From: Halorussus ruber | GTDB taxonomy: Archaea > Halobacteriota > Halobacteria > Halobacteriales > Haladaptataceae | NCBI RefSeq assembly: GCF_004765785.1 | Contig: NZ_SBIT01000006.1 | Coordinates: 1-64,000, forward strand | Direction of reading: 5' to 3' | DNA: 64,000 nucleotides | Program-made: the position numbers and the translations under genes | Notes under the pieces: generated by a model | Database searches by the model: none | Told to the model about the DNA's origin: nothing | The model's input: only the letters and a program-made list of their open reading frames with translations | Part shown: positions 30,159 through 38,626 of the stretch, piece after piece | Position numbering within the stretch: position 1 is the stretch's first letter | How the letters are laid out: the number at the start of each line of letters is the position of its first letter

Positions 30159-32353
30159 GCGGGACACTCGACCGCGAGGAGAAGGCCGCCCGGATTCGCC
30201 ACCTCCTCTCGACCGAGGGCGACAGCGTCGAGCGCAACACGCAGGGGTTCAACCGGGGGCGCTACGACGCGGTGGCCGACCTATCGGACTACGAGGAGCT
30301 GAAATCGCAGGCCCGCGCCGTCAAGGAGGACGCCATCGCGCGCCTGCCGGAACTCATCGAGACGGTCCGCGAGTCGGTCCAGTCGCGGGGCGGACACGTC
30401 TACCTCGCCGAGGACGCCGCGGACGCGAATCGGTACGTTCGGGAGGTCGTGGAGAGCGAGAACGCGGATTCGGTCGTCAAGAGCAAGTCGATGACCTCCG
30501 AGGAGATCGAGGTCAACGACGCCCTGCGCGAGGCCGGTGCGGAGGTCTGGGAGACCGACTTGGGCGAGTTCGTGCTGCAAGTCGCCGACGAGGCCCCGAG
30601 CCACATCGTCGCCCCCGCCATCCACAAGTCCGAGGCCGACATCGCGGAGTTGTTCAACGCGCACTTCGACCCCGACGAACCGCTCGAAACGGCGGACGAC
30701 CTGACGCGGTTCGCCCGCGAGTACCTCGCCGAGCGCATCGCCGGGGCCGACGTGGGGATGACCGGCGCGAACTTCGTCGCGGCCGACACCGGGACGCTCG
30801 CCCTGGTGACCAGCGAGGGCAATGCCCGGAAGACGGTCGCGGCGACCGACACCCACGTCGCCGTCGCGGGCGTCGAGAAGCTCCTCCCGCGATTCGAGGA
30901 CGTGGCCCCTTTCGTGGAACTCATCGGGCGCTCCGGCACGGGACAGGACATCACCTCCTACGTGACCTTCCTGACGCCGCCCGGCGACGCGCCGACGATG
31001 GACTTCGAGGATGACTCGCTCAGCGAGGGGGCGGACAACCGCGAGTTCCACCTCGTCCTGCTCGACAACGGTCGGATGGAGATGCGCGAGGACGACCAAC
31101 TGCGCGAGACGCTCTACTGCATCCGGTGTTCGGCCTGCGCGAACTCCTGCGCCAACTTCCAGCACGTCGGGGGCCACGCCTTCGGCGGCGAGACATACTC
31201 GGGGGGCATCGCAACCGGGTGGGAGGCGGGCGTCCACGGTCTCGACTCGGCGGCGGAGTTCAACGACTTCTGCACGGGATGCACGCGGTGCGTCAACCAG
31301 TGCCCGGTCGAAATCGACATCCCGTGGATAAACACCGTGGTTCGGGACCGACTGAACCGCGGAGAGAGTAACAAATTCGACTTCCTCGTGGACGGCTTGA
31401 CTCCCGACGAGGAGACCGAATCGGGCGGGCTGGACCTCCAGAAGCGACTGTTCGGCAACTTCCCGACGCTGGCCCGGCTCGGGAGCGCGACCGCGCCGGT
31501 GTCGAACTGGGTCGCTCGCGCTCCCGGCACTCGGGCGCTCGCCGAGCGAGCGCTGGGCGTCGATTCGCGCCGGGACCTGCCGGAGTTCCAGCGCGAGAGT
31601 CTGCGCGAGTGGTTCGCGGCCAGAGGCGGGACAACGGTGCGGGACGCCGACAGGGAGGCCGTCCTCTACCCGGACCCCTACACCGACTACGTCGCCGTCG
31701 AGCGCGGGAAGGCCGCGGTCCGGACGCTGGAGGCGCTCGGAGTGAGCGTTCGGATTCCGGACCTCCCGGCCTCCGGGCGCGCGCCGCTCTCGCAGGGGAT
31801 GATTTCGACCGCCGAGTCGCGGGCCGAGGCGGTGGCCGACGCGCTCGCGCCACACCTCGACGCCGACCGGGACGTGGTGGTAATCGAACCGAGCGACCTC
31901 GCCATGTTCCGGGCCGACTACCGGAAGCTCCTGCCCGAGGAGGCCGCCAGCCGAATCGCCGACCGGAGCTACGAACTGTTCGAGTACCTCTACGGCCTGC
32001 TGGAAAACGGCGCGGACGCCGACACGCTCCGGGCGAGCGACGGCGAGCGAGTGGCCTACCACTCCCACTGCCAGCAACGAACGCTCGGACTGGAGGAGTA
32101 CACCACGGAAGTCCTCGGAGAACTGGGCTACGACGTCGTCTCCTCGGACGCGGAGTGTTGCGGCATGGCCGGGAGTTTCGGCTACAAGCGCGAGTACTAC
32201 GAACTCAGCATGGACGTGGGTACAGACCTGCGCGACCAGTTCGCCGACGAGGAGCGCGTGGTCGCCAGCGGGACCTCGTGCTGTGAGCAACTCGCCGCGC
32301 TCCGCGACGAGACGGTGGGGCATCCGATTCGGCGTATCGCTCCGGCGGAGTAG
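30155..32353 (+). CDS. lutB: LutB-like LUD/4Fe-4S protein fused to a LutA-like CCG module
   Basis: A 732-residue fusion. Residues about 60-300 are a LUD domain (VKSKSMTSEEIEVNDALREAG; GADVGMTGANFVAADTGTLA). Residues about 325-390 carry two 4Fe-4S clusters (CIRCSACANSC and CTGCTRCVNQCPVEIDIPW). Residues about 480-732 resemble LutA, with HSHCQQRTLG and ECCGMAGSFGYKREYYELS. In Bacillus LutA and LutB are separate polypeptides. The enzyme oxidises lactate and passes electrons through Fe-S centres. The ending shares wording with the D-lactate dehydrogenase at 14.7 kb, indicating a common module. Confidence 0.92.
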   Translation: MSGTLDREEKAARIRHLLSTEGDSVERNTQGFNRGRYDAVADLSDYEELKSQARAVKEDAIARLPELIETVRESVQSRGGHVYLAEDAADANRYVREVVESENADSVVKSKSMTSEEIEVNDALREAGAEVWETDLGEFVLQVADEAPSHIVAPAIHKSEADIAELFNAHFDPDEPLETADDLTRFAREYLAERIAGADVGMTGANFVAADTGTLALVTSEGNARKTVAATDTHVAVAGVEKLLPRFEDVAPFVELIGRSGTGQDITSYVTFLTPPGDAPTMDFEDDSLSEGADNREFHLVLLDNGRMEMREDDQLRETLYCIRCSACANSCANFQHVGGHAFGGETYSGGIATGWEAGVHGLDSAAEFNDFCTGCTRCVNQCPVEIDIPWINTVVRDRLNRGESNKFDFLVDGLTPDEETESGGLDLQKRLFGNFPTLARLGSATAPVSNWVARAPGTRALAERALGVDSRRDLPEFQRESLREWFAARGGTTVRDADREAVLYPDPYTDYVAVERGKAAVRTLEALGVSVRIPDLPASGRAPLSQGMISTAESRAEAVADALAPHLDADRDVVVIEPSDLAMFRADYRKLLPEEAASRIADRSYELFEYLYGLLENGADADTLRASDGERVAYHSHCQQRTLGLEEYTTEVLGELGYDVVSSDAECCGMAGSFGYKREYYELSMDVGTDLRDQFADEERVVASGTSCCEQLAALRDETVGHPIRRIAPAE

Positions 32354-32358
32354 AGAAT

Positions 32359-32575
32359 TATTTTTGTTTACTAAAGCAATTAAAATATTTTTCTAGGAAG
32401 TATAGAGTTATTTCTGAGGATTAATTAACCATTCGGCGCGCGCGAGCAACGCGCGCGAGGGACGACCGAGTGGCGGAAGGCGAGCGGAGCGACGTCGTCC
32501 GCGACGAGGGAGGAGGTTGGGGAGGACGAGGCGCGGTGCGGGAGACTCCTGTGTTCGAGCCTGAAGCTAGCGTCC
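32359..32575 (+). repeat. Dispersed GCTAGCTA repeat, copy 4 (forward)
   Basis: The AT-rich flank includes CTAAAGCAAT (32371-32380). The body has CGCGCG stems around AGCAA, GCGAGGGACGA, GAGGAGGTTGGGGAGGACGA (about 32509-32532), GCGGTGC and a degraded end AAGCTAGCGTCC (about 32566-32577). It is closest in sequence to copy 3. The rest of the gap to 32690 shows nothing recognisable. Confidence 0.75.
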
Positions 32576-32690
32576 TCGTACCTGACACCTGTTTCGTGCG
32601 GTCGGGGAAACTACCAGTTTACACTCAGAGGTCAAGCCCACCGACGTCAAGAGGCTCAACGCAAAAACAGAACGCAATCGAAATCGTAGA

Positions 32691-33254
32691 TTAGAGGTCC
32701 TGAAACGCACCGACGAAGTCGTCGTGGTCGTTCAGTTCGCCGCGGGTGTCGTCCACCTCGGCGCTGAGTTCTTCGATTTCGGCCTCGAGTTCGGCGTACT
32801 CCTCGCTGGATTCGAGCGTCTCGGGGTCCTTCTCGGCTTCGAGAACCGCGCGCTTCGAGACGAGCGAGTAGTAGTCCTGTAGCTTCGCGCCGTAATCGAC
32901 GCGCGTGAGCATCTGCTCGACGATTTCGTGGAGGTCGTCCTTCGAGACGGGCTTGACGAGGTAGTCGTCGAAGCCCATCTCCAGAATGTCGAAGTCGGGC
33001 TTGACCGCCGTCACCATGACGACGCGGCAGTTGAGTTCGCGCTCGCGGATTTCTTCGAGGACCTCGTCACCGGATTGGCCGGGCATCCGGCGGTCGAGGA
33101 GCACTACGTCTACGGACTCGTCGAGGACGTCGAGCGCCTCGTCGCCTTCGTAGGCACTCCGCACGCGATAGTCGTCTTTCAACCACATCGCGTAGAGGTC
33201 GGCAACGTCTTGCTCGTCGTCAACGACGAGAACTGTCGATTGGTCGGGGGACAT
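32691..33254 (-). CDS. HalX-type response regulator
   Basis: A 187-residue two-component output protein. The receiver domain has Asp12/Asp13, the phospho-acceptor Asp54 in VVLLDRRMPG, and Lys101 in YLVKPV. The C-terminal part (about 125-187) is the HalX domain, an acidic coiled region (SEEYAELEAEIEELSAEVDD). HalX proteins are common in haloarchaea but have no known DNA-binding domain. No sensor kinase gene is adjacent, so it is an orphan. Confidence 0.93.
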   Translation of the reverse strand: MSPDQSTVLVVDDEQDVADLYAMWLKDDYRVRSAYEGDEALDVLDESVDVVLLDRRMPGQSGDEVLEEIRERELNCRVVMVTAVKPDFDILEMGFDDYLVKPVSKDDLHEIVEQMLTRVDYGAKLQDYYSLVSKRAVLEAEKDPETLESSEEYAELEAEIEELSAEVDDTRGELNDHDDFVGAFQDL

Positions 33255-33255
33255 G

Positions 33256-33330
33256 GTCAGTCAGGCGCGCCTCTGGTAGACTCTGGTTACTGACTGAGTT
33301 ATGCAACAAGATAAACTTATATCTTGTGGT
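33256..33330 (-). promoter_or_regulatory. Promoter region of the HalX regulator with two inverted repeats
   Basis: The TATA-like GTTGCATAAC (minus strand, about 33301-33310) lies about 50 bases before the ATG. CAGTCAG (33258-33264) and CTGACTG (33290-33296) form an inverted repeat straddling the expected start of transcription, and CAAGATA...TATCTTG (33307-33326) overlaps the region upstream of the TATA. These are plausible operators. Confidence 0.45.
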
Positions 33331-33561
33331 TGGAGTCCGAGAACTATTATCGCATCTAATGAATAAAAAATTACATCAGGCGCCGGGACGGACCATCGAA
33401 ACGCCGAAACGTCCGCCGAAAGGTTAGAGTACTAATACCTTCGGGCGATAGCGCTCCTCGGAGCGCCATCAGTTCGCGGAGCCTACATTTTTATTCACCA
33501 ATATTTCCGGAACAACTAACTGGGTGGGGTCCGTAGCAGTCGATGGCTATGTCGAAGACCA

Positions 33562-33864
33562 GTGATCGCTTTTGCCACGGGCAGTGAACCCGAAACGACC
33601 CCGGAGCAACGATTCGAGCGACTCGTAGACCTACCGCCGAGCGCGAAGCTCGTCTACAAGGTGTTGGAGTCCGAGGACGCGCCCCTGACGCAGGGCCAGA
33701 TACGCGAACAGGCGCTCCTCCCGGCGCGGACCACCCGCGACGCGCTGACCAAACTCGAAGACGAGGACCTCGTCGAGGAGCAGATGTACGTTCCCGACGC
33801 ACGCAAGCGGCTCTACGTGCCCCGTTCCGTCGCCGACCCGGAGGAGACGGAAGGGACCATGTAG
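33562..33864 (+). CDS. Small winged-helix transcriptional regulator (MarR/TrmB-like)
   Basis: A 100-residue protein with one winged helix: LPPSAKLVYKVLESEDAPLT begins it, TQGQIREQALLPARTTRDAL is the HTH and LEDEDLVEEQMYVPDARKRLY the wing. It resembles haloarchaeal small regulators of the MarR/TrmB type. Only a GTG at 33562 is available as an early start. Upstream 33300-33560 contains CATTTTTATTCACC (about 33486-33499), a possible promoter, and the palindrome GCGCTCCTCGGAGCGC at 33451-33466. Confidence 0.82.
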   Translation: MIAFATGSEPETTPEQRFERLVDLPPSAKLVYKVLESEDAPLTQGQIREQALLPARTTRDALTKLEDEDLVEEQMYVPDARKRLYVPRSVADPEETEGTM

Positions 33865-34044
33865 GCGGGTCTCTTCCGAGGGGATTTAAAGAAGCGCCAT
33901 ACCATGCAGTACAGCTATACAAGTATCGACACCTGTTCGAAACGCCTGCAGGGGCCATACCCGGCCGGATTGACAGTCTGGCACACTTAGGAGACGCCCC
34001 GGCGTCGCAGGCGAGGGAGTCGTTACCGAACTACTGTGCCTCTG

Positions 34045-34190
34045 ACAACCGGGGCGGTCCTGCCGCCCTGATTTCGAACTCGTGAGTCGCTTGTGAACTA
34101 CCCTACCCTACTCGCTCACGGCTGACGCCGTTCGCTCCTTGAGGGTAGGGCTTCCTGCTTCAACGACGCGCTTTGCAGGAACCGTGGTGG
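34045..34190 (-). ncRNA. Predicted right-end (omega/reRNA) guide RNA of the IS element
   Basis: By analogy with studied IS200/IS605 elements, the RNA overlaps the 3' end of tnpB and the right-end hairpin at 34052-34068, and its guide is the genomic sequence just beyond the right end. The tnpB C-terminal codons are followed by 40-60 GC-rich bases consistent with a scaffold. The boundaries are estimates. Confidence 0.4.
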
Positions 34191-35352
34191 TTCCCGTAGG
34201 GAGCGCAGTCTCCACAGGCGGTGATTCGGAGCGTCCCGCTCCTACTTGCTTGATACCGCGAGAAAGAATGTTCCACGCCGCGTTCGCGTCCCTGTCGGCG
34301 GTGAATCCGCACGACGGGCAAGAGTGTTCGCGGACCCACAAGGGTTTGTCCGTCGAGACACCGCACGCCGCGCACTCCTTGGTCGTCCCTGCTGGTTCGA
34401 CCGCCACGAAATGCGTTCCTTCTCGTTCGCACTTGTATTCGAGCAACGAGAGGAACGTTCGCCACGCCGCAGACGCCGTGTTACCGCTGTTCGACGGCGA
34501 CTCCATCATCCTCTTCACGTTTAGGTCTTCGACCGCGACAAGGTCGTACTCCCGAGCGTAGTACGCCGAGAGCTTGTGCAAGAAGTCGCGGCGCTTGCGG
34601 CGGAGGTCGGCGTGACACTCCGCGACTTTTCGCCGTTGAGTCTCGTAGTTGTTCGACCCGTGTTGTTTCCGCGAGAGTTTTCGTTGTTCGCGTTCCAACC
34701 GCTCGCGTTCGTCCGAGAGGTCCAGCGATTCGACGGCGTGCCCGTCGGTGTCGTGGGCGTACGTGAGAATCCCTACGTCGATACCGACGCACCGTTCGGG
34801 ATTCTCGGGCGGTTCAGGTGGTTCACGGTCCATTTCGACACCGAACGTAGCGAACCACTCGCCCGTCGGTTCCTTCTTGAGCGTCACCTGCTTGAGGTCG
34901 GCGTCGGCGGGGATGGGTCGGTGAAGCCGAATCGGAATGTCCGCGAGTTTCGAGAGCGACAGCACAGTCTGACCGCCCTTCTTGTCGAGCTTGAAGCCAG
35001 ACTGACTGTACGTGAAACTGCGGAACTCGCGTGGCGGCTTCCACTTGAGTTGGCCGACGCCGTAGCCGTTCTGCTTGAGCTCGGAGAGTGCTTTGAGGTT
35101 GTCGAACAGGCGTTCGACGACGGTTTGGAGAACCTTCGAGTACACGTCCGAGAGGTCGTCCCACCATTTTTTGAGGTCGGGGAGTTCCGACCGGAGGGTG
35201 GTCATGGACGGCAGTTCGCCGTGTTCGTTTTGGTACTGGTTGAGGCGGTAGCGCGTGTGGTTATAGAGTTGCCGACAAATATCGCGGTGGCGGTCCAACT
35301 CCTCGCGGTGGGAGTCGGACGGTTCGAGGCGATACTTGTAGGCGTAGTACAT
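34108..35352 (-). CDS. tnpB: TnpB RNA-guided nuclease of the IS200/IS605 element
   Basis: A 414-residue TnpB. The N-terminal REC/wedge region leads to a RuvC domain with Asp192 (CVGIDVGI), Glu275 (LVAVEDLN) and Asp355 (RDANAAWNIL). The zinc ribbon has Cys327, Cys330, Cys345 and Cys348. All catalytic residues are present, so it is probably active. Known TnpB proteins cut DNA at a target next to a transposon-specific motif, using an RNA made from the element's right end, and so help the element persist. It follows tnpA by 4 bases. Confidence 0.95.
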   Translation of the reverse strand: MYYAYKYRLEPSDSHREELDRHRDICRQLYNHTRYRLNQYQNEHGELPSMTTLRSELPDLKKWWDDLSDVYSKVLQTVVERLFDNLKALSELKQNGYGVGQLKWKPPREFRSFTYSQSGFKLDKKGGQTVLSLSKLADIPIRLHRPIPADADLKQVTLKKEPTGEWFATFGVEMDREPPEPPENPERCVGIDVGILTYAHDTDGHAVESLDLSDERERLEREQRKLSRKQHGSNNYETQRRKVAECHADLRRKRRDFLHKLSAYYAREYDLVAVEDLNVKRMMESPSNSGNTASAAWRTFLSLLEYKCEREGTHFVAVEPAGTTKECAACGVSTDKPLWVREHSCPSCGFTADRDANAAWNILSRGIKQVGAGRSESPPVETALPTGTTTVPAKRVVEAGSPTLKERTASAVSE

Positions 35353-35356
35353 GGCG

Positions 35357-35761
35357 CTACTCGCGTTGGTCTTCGACGTACTGTTTCAGCACATCCAGCG
35401 AGACCTGTCCCGTCGAGATAAGACAGTACGAATCGTTCCAGAACGAGTCGCCCCACAGGTCGGTCTTCAATTCATCTTCGTATTCGTTACGGATGCGACG
35501 GGCGGTCGCGCCCTTGACCGTGTTGATGAACTTCACGAGGTCTGTGGTGGGTTTCGCTCGGAACAGGATGTGAACGTGGTCGTCCTCACCATCGAGGTTG
35601 GTGAGTTCGACACCGTAGTTGTCCGCGAACCCGCTGATGACCTCGTGAATGAATTGGGTTCGCTCCTCGGTTAGCACTCCACGCCGATACTTCGTGGTGA
35701 GTATCAGGTGGTACTGCAGGGAAAACGTCGAGTGCGCTCCAGAGTCGAGGTCGTACTCCAT
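35357..35761 (-). CDS. tnpA: TnpA Y1 transposase of the IS200/IS605 element
   Basis: A 134-residue Y1 (HUH) transposase. The metal-binding pair is His62 and His64 in DDHVHILF, and the nucleophile is Tyr128 in LKQYVEDQ. FSLQYHLILTTKYRRGVL is the family's N-terminal signature. It excises and inserts single-stranded DNA at hairpin ends. The length is normal (about 130-150), so it should be functional. Confidence 0.95.
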   Translation of the reverse strand: MEYDLDSGAHSTFSLQYHLILTTKYRRGVLTEERTQFIHEVISGFADNYGVELTNLDGEDDHVHILFRAKPTTDLVKFINTVKGATARRIRNEYEDELKTDLWGDSFWNDSYCLISTGQVSLDVLKQYVEDQRE

Positions 35762-35964
35762 TGGGTTCGGTTAATACTATGCTACCCTACTGCAAAAACG
35801 CTTCGGCTGCGTGGGCCTGGAGGCCTGCAACCGGAGAGTGTATGAGAACCGTGCGGCGCTGTATCCCCTCCCTGCTCGCGCCTTCCCTTCGGTCGGCGCT
35901 CGCTGAGGAAGGGGGCTTAGCGCCTCGATTCAGCTAAAAAGAGACCAGTTCGGCGAGCGCCGCC

Positions 35965-37248
35965 TTACTGGAAGGCCTGCGCGATACCCTGATACGTCTT
36001 GTCCACGTTCCACGACGAGATGAACGTCGCCATCGCGTCCTCGATGTTCGTCAGCGTCTCGGGGTCGACCGCCAGCCCGTGAGCAGTCGATGGCGGCTGG
36101 GCCTCCGACTGCTTGAAGTCCTCCATCTGGCTCTGGAGGAAGGGACCGAAGGCGTCGGTCGGCACGTCGGTCCGGGGCGGAATCGACCCCTTCTTCGGGT
36201 TGAACCGCTTCTGGGCGTCCACGCTCCCGACGTAGCGCAGGAACCGCGTGGTGGCCTCGGGTGAGGGATTGTTCGTCGGGAAGGGGAACGAGTCCATGTT
36301 GAGCATGTAATAGCCCTCCGTGCCGGGGAAGGTGACCTGATTCCACCCGTTCTCGAACTCCAAGCCGCCTTCTCCGCGGTACATCCCCGCGGCCCAGTCG
36401 CCCTGATGGAAGAACCCGGCCTGCCCGTTGATGATTTTGGTGTTCGCCTCGGTCCACGAGATGGACCCGGCGTCCTGATTGAAGAACTCCCGGTAGTCTT
36501 TGACGATTTGGAGCGAGTTCTTGATGGCCTGCTCGTTCTGCTGAATTTTGCCCTGCGTGAACGCCGTGTAGGTGTCGAGCCCGTGTTCACCGAGCAGGAC
36601 CGTCGCCCAGAGTTGCAGGGTGGACCACCCGGACTTTGTCTGGTGGGACATCCCGGCCGCGTCGGTGTTCTGCTGAATCTGCTCCATCGCGCCCACGAGG
36701 TCACTCGGCTTCGAGAGCGAGGAGGGGTCCACGCCCGCCTCCTCTACGACCTCGACGTTATAGAACAGGTTGTTGAGACGGTGAATGTTCAGCGGGACCG
36801 TCACGTAGCTTCCCGATGGACGGGCGGCGTCCTTCGGCCCCTGCAGGTAGGCGTTCTTCATGTCGTTGTGCGACCAGACCGACTGCTCTACGTCCTCTAG
36901 CTTCTCGGCCCGAGTGTACGGAAGCAGATTCGCCCCGGGCCACGCCTGCCACGAACTCGGCGGGTTGTTGTTCAGCACGCGCTTCTTGATGACGGTGTGG
37001 AGGTTCTGGCCCGCGCCGCCCGCCACGGGATTCTGTTTGACCTTGATGTCGGGATACTGCTTCTGGAACCCCTCGAAGAGGGCCTGAATCGCCTGTGCGC
37101 CGTCACCCCCGGTCCACCAGTGCTGTACTTCCAGCGTCCCCATATCCTGTTCCAGCAGACCGGTGAGTCCGCCGAGTCCGGCCGCGCTGGCCGCGCCGGT
37201 CGCTTTCAGATACGAGCGTCTCGAAAACGTGTCGTCGTTGGCTCCCAT
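35965..37248 (-). CDS. Orphan sugar ABC transporter substrate-binding protein, Tat-exported
   Basis: A 427-residue extracellular sugar-binding protein (SBP_bac_1 type, like haloarchaeal glucose-binding TsgA). The Tat motif SRRSYLKATGAASAAG is at the N-terminus. TLEVQHWWTGGDGAQAIQAL starts the mature domain, and GQAGFFHQGDWAAGMYRGEG is typical of the fold. The ATG at 37248 follows GGGGAGT. No permease or ATPase gene follows: the next sequence is the IS element. Either the transporter was broken up or its partners lie elsewhere. Confidence 0.9.
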   Translation of the reverse strand: MGANDDTFSRRSYLKATGAASAAGLGGLTGLLEQDMGTLEVQHWWTGGDGAQAIQALFEGFQKQYPDIKVKQNPVAGGAGQNLHTVIKKRVLNNNPPSSWQAWPGANLLPYTRAEKLEDVEQSVWSHNDMKNAYLQGPKDAARPSGSYVTVPLNIHRLNNLFYNVEVVEEAGVDPSSLSKPSDLVGAMEQIQQNTDAAGMSHQTKSGWSTLQLWATVLLGEHGLDTYTAFTQGKIQQNEQAIKNSLQIVKDYREFFNQDAGSISWTEANTKIINGQAGFFHQGDWAAGMYRGEGGLEFENGWNQVTFPGTEGYYMLNMDSFPFPTNNPSPEATTRFLRYVGSVDAQKRFNPKKGSIPPRTDVPTDAFGPFLQSQMEDFKQSEAQPPSTAHGLAVDPETLTNIEDAMATFISSWNVDKTYQGIAQAFQ

Positions 37249-37362
37249 TGGTACTCCCCCGAACAGGCACACCACCCACGCATACTAATGATTTCCGACC
37301 AATTCGACCGCCGAGGAGTCGAAAGAAGGCCCTCCTCGCCGAAAATCCCGTTCCTCGCCGAC

Positions 37363-38127
37363 CTACCTCGCCGAGAGGCCCTCGACGTTCTGCTGAAGCC
37401 GGATTGTCGCGGTGATGAGGAATCCGGCCACGAGGACGACGAAGACGCTCTCGACGGCCTGCACCACGACCGGACTCATGCCCGCGACGACGCCCAAGTC
37501 GGCGACTCCCAGCACGCCGAGCGAGACCAGCACCGGCAGGAGGTGTCGCCGGAGCGTGTCGAGGGCGGTCCCGCGGGCCATCGCCTCCAGTTTCTCGGCG
37601 AACACCGCGCCGTAGGCCGCGAACGCCACGCTCCCGAGGCCCTTGACGACCTGCGCGACCACCGACTGGTCGATGAGGAGGACCGCGATCCATTCGACCA
37701 GAATGATGACGACGAACCCGGCCTCGATTCGGCGGAGGGTGTCGAGCGAGAACCGCTGGTCGTCGGGCGCGGGGGCCAGCGCCGAGTTGTAGTAGACCTC
37801 CCGCATCGAGAACGCGAGGAAGACGATGCAGAACAGCAACGCCCCGTGGCCGAAGGCGGTCAGCGCCCGCGACCGGACCACCGATCCCGCGATTCCGAGC
37901 AGGCCGTAAATCCCGGCGGTCGCACCCACCAGCGCGAGGTAGCGCCAGAACGGGCGCTGGGACTCCATCCGGTTGAATCGGAGGTTCTTGACCGCGTAGA
38001 ACCCGAAGAAGGCGGCGGCGGCCGCGACGATGACCGACGCGAGGAAGCGGACGACCGCGGCGCTGGGGTCGGCGGCGGAGGCAGACGCGGCGGTGGAGCC
38101 AGACGCGAGGAGCGGCGCGAGCGCCAT
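37363..38127 (-). CDS. Seven-helix haloarchaeal membrane protein of unknown function
   Basis: A 254-residue membrane protein with about seven hydrophobic segments and short loops (for example FFGFYAVKNLRFNRMESQRPFWRY). It resembles the membrane N-termini of some haloarchaeal sensors but has no kinase or other domain. Its role is unknown. The gap to the next gene upstream (38128-38297) contains the run CGGGGCTTTCAAG near 38260, like the core of the dispersed element. Confidence 0.72.
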   Translation of the reverse strand: MALAPLLASGSTAASASAADPSAAVVRFLASVIVAAAAAFFGFYAVKNLRFNRMESQRPFWRYLALVGATAGIYGLLGIAGSVVRSRALTAFGHGALLFCIVFLAFSMREVYYNSALAPAPDDQRFSLDTLRRIEAGFVVIILVEWIAVLLIDQSVVAQVVKGLGSVAFAAYGAVFAEKLEAMARGTALDTLRRHLLPVLVSLGVLGVADLGVVAGMSPVVVQAVESVFVVLVAGFLITATIRLQQNVEGLSAR

Positions 38128-38297
38128 GTTCTGTTCGCGGGATTACGCCGACCCTACTTAAATTACGGCGCTCTCCGACGGGAATCGCCGGGCCGTCCGA
38201 GGGTTTCGGCGCTGGCGGGCGACGCCGCCCGCCGCGATTTCGAATCACTTTCACGGTCGCCGGGGCTTTCAAGCCACTCGCCCCCGTCTAGTCTGGT

Positions 38298-38537
38298 GTG
38301 CATTCCCACGACCCGGACGAGACGCCCTGCCCGGTCTGTGGCAAAGCCTACGACCAGCGCGTCGTCGTAGAGCGCGGCGACCGATGGGCCGACGTGTTCG
38401 GCGGCCCCCCGTTCTCGGCCCTGACGAAGTACTCCCGGCGGTGCGCGAGTCGCCACGACGTCGAGGAGGAACGCGCTCGGGGCGAGAGCGAGCGCGTGGT
38501 CTACTTCCACGACGACGGCCCGGCGGGCAGGCGGTAG
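38298..38537 (+). CDS. Small zinc-ribbon-like protein
   Basis: A 79-residue protein starting at GTG 38298 with CPVCGKAYDQRVVVERGDRW; the two Cys of CPVC and a later Cys (RRCASRH) may bind zinc. The tail is polar. It resembles small haloarchaeal proteins of unknown function. It is convergent with the HEAT/kinase-like gene, with a 90-base gap. Confidence 0.65.
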   Translation: MHSHDPDETPCPVCGKAYDQRVVVERGDRWADVFGGPPFSALTKYSRRCASRHDVEEERARGESERVVYFHDDGPAGRR

Positions 38538-38626
38538 TCGCGGTCGAGCGCGGCGATAATCGCGGTCGAGCGCGGCGACCACCGCGTTCGCGGACGAGGA
38601 GCGCCGAATCCGGGTTCGCGGAGAAA

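Larger units (their letters stand above)
34040..35940 (-). mobile_element. IS200/IS605-family insertion sequence (tnpA + tnpB)
   Basis: A complete-looking element with TnpA and TnpB in the usual order on the minus strand, separated by 4 bases. The right end has a hairpin GGGCGG (34052-34057) with CCGCCC (34063-34068), the kind TnpA needs. The left-end region (35762-35940) has imperfect inverted repeats, including GGCGCT...AGCGCC. Exact tips cannot be set without an empty site, and the family makes no target duplications. It sits about 25 bases downstream of the sugar-binding-protein gene. Confidence 0.85.

Noticed and set aside
33865-34040. A possible structural RNA downstream of the small winged-helix gene
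   Set aside because: There is a TATA-like GGGGATTTAAAG and some palindromic sequence, but no match to 5S, 7S, RNase P or tRNA features that could be recognised.
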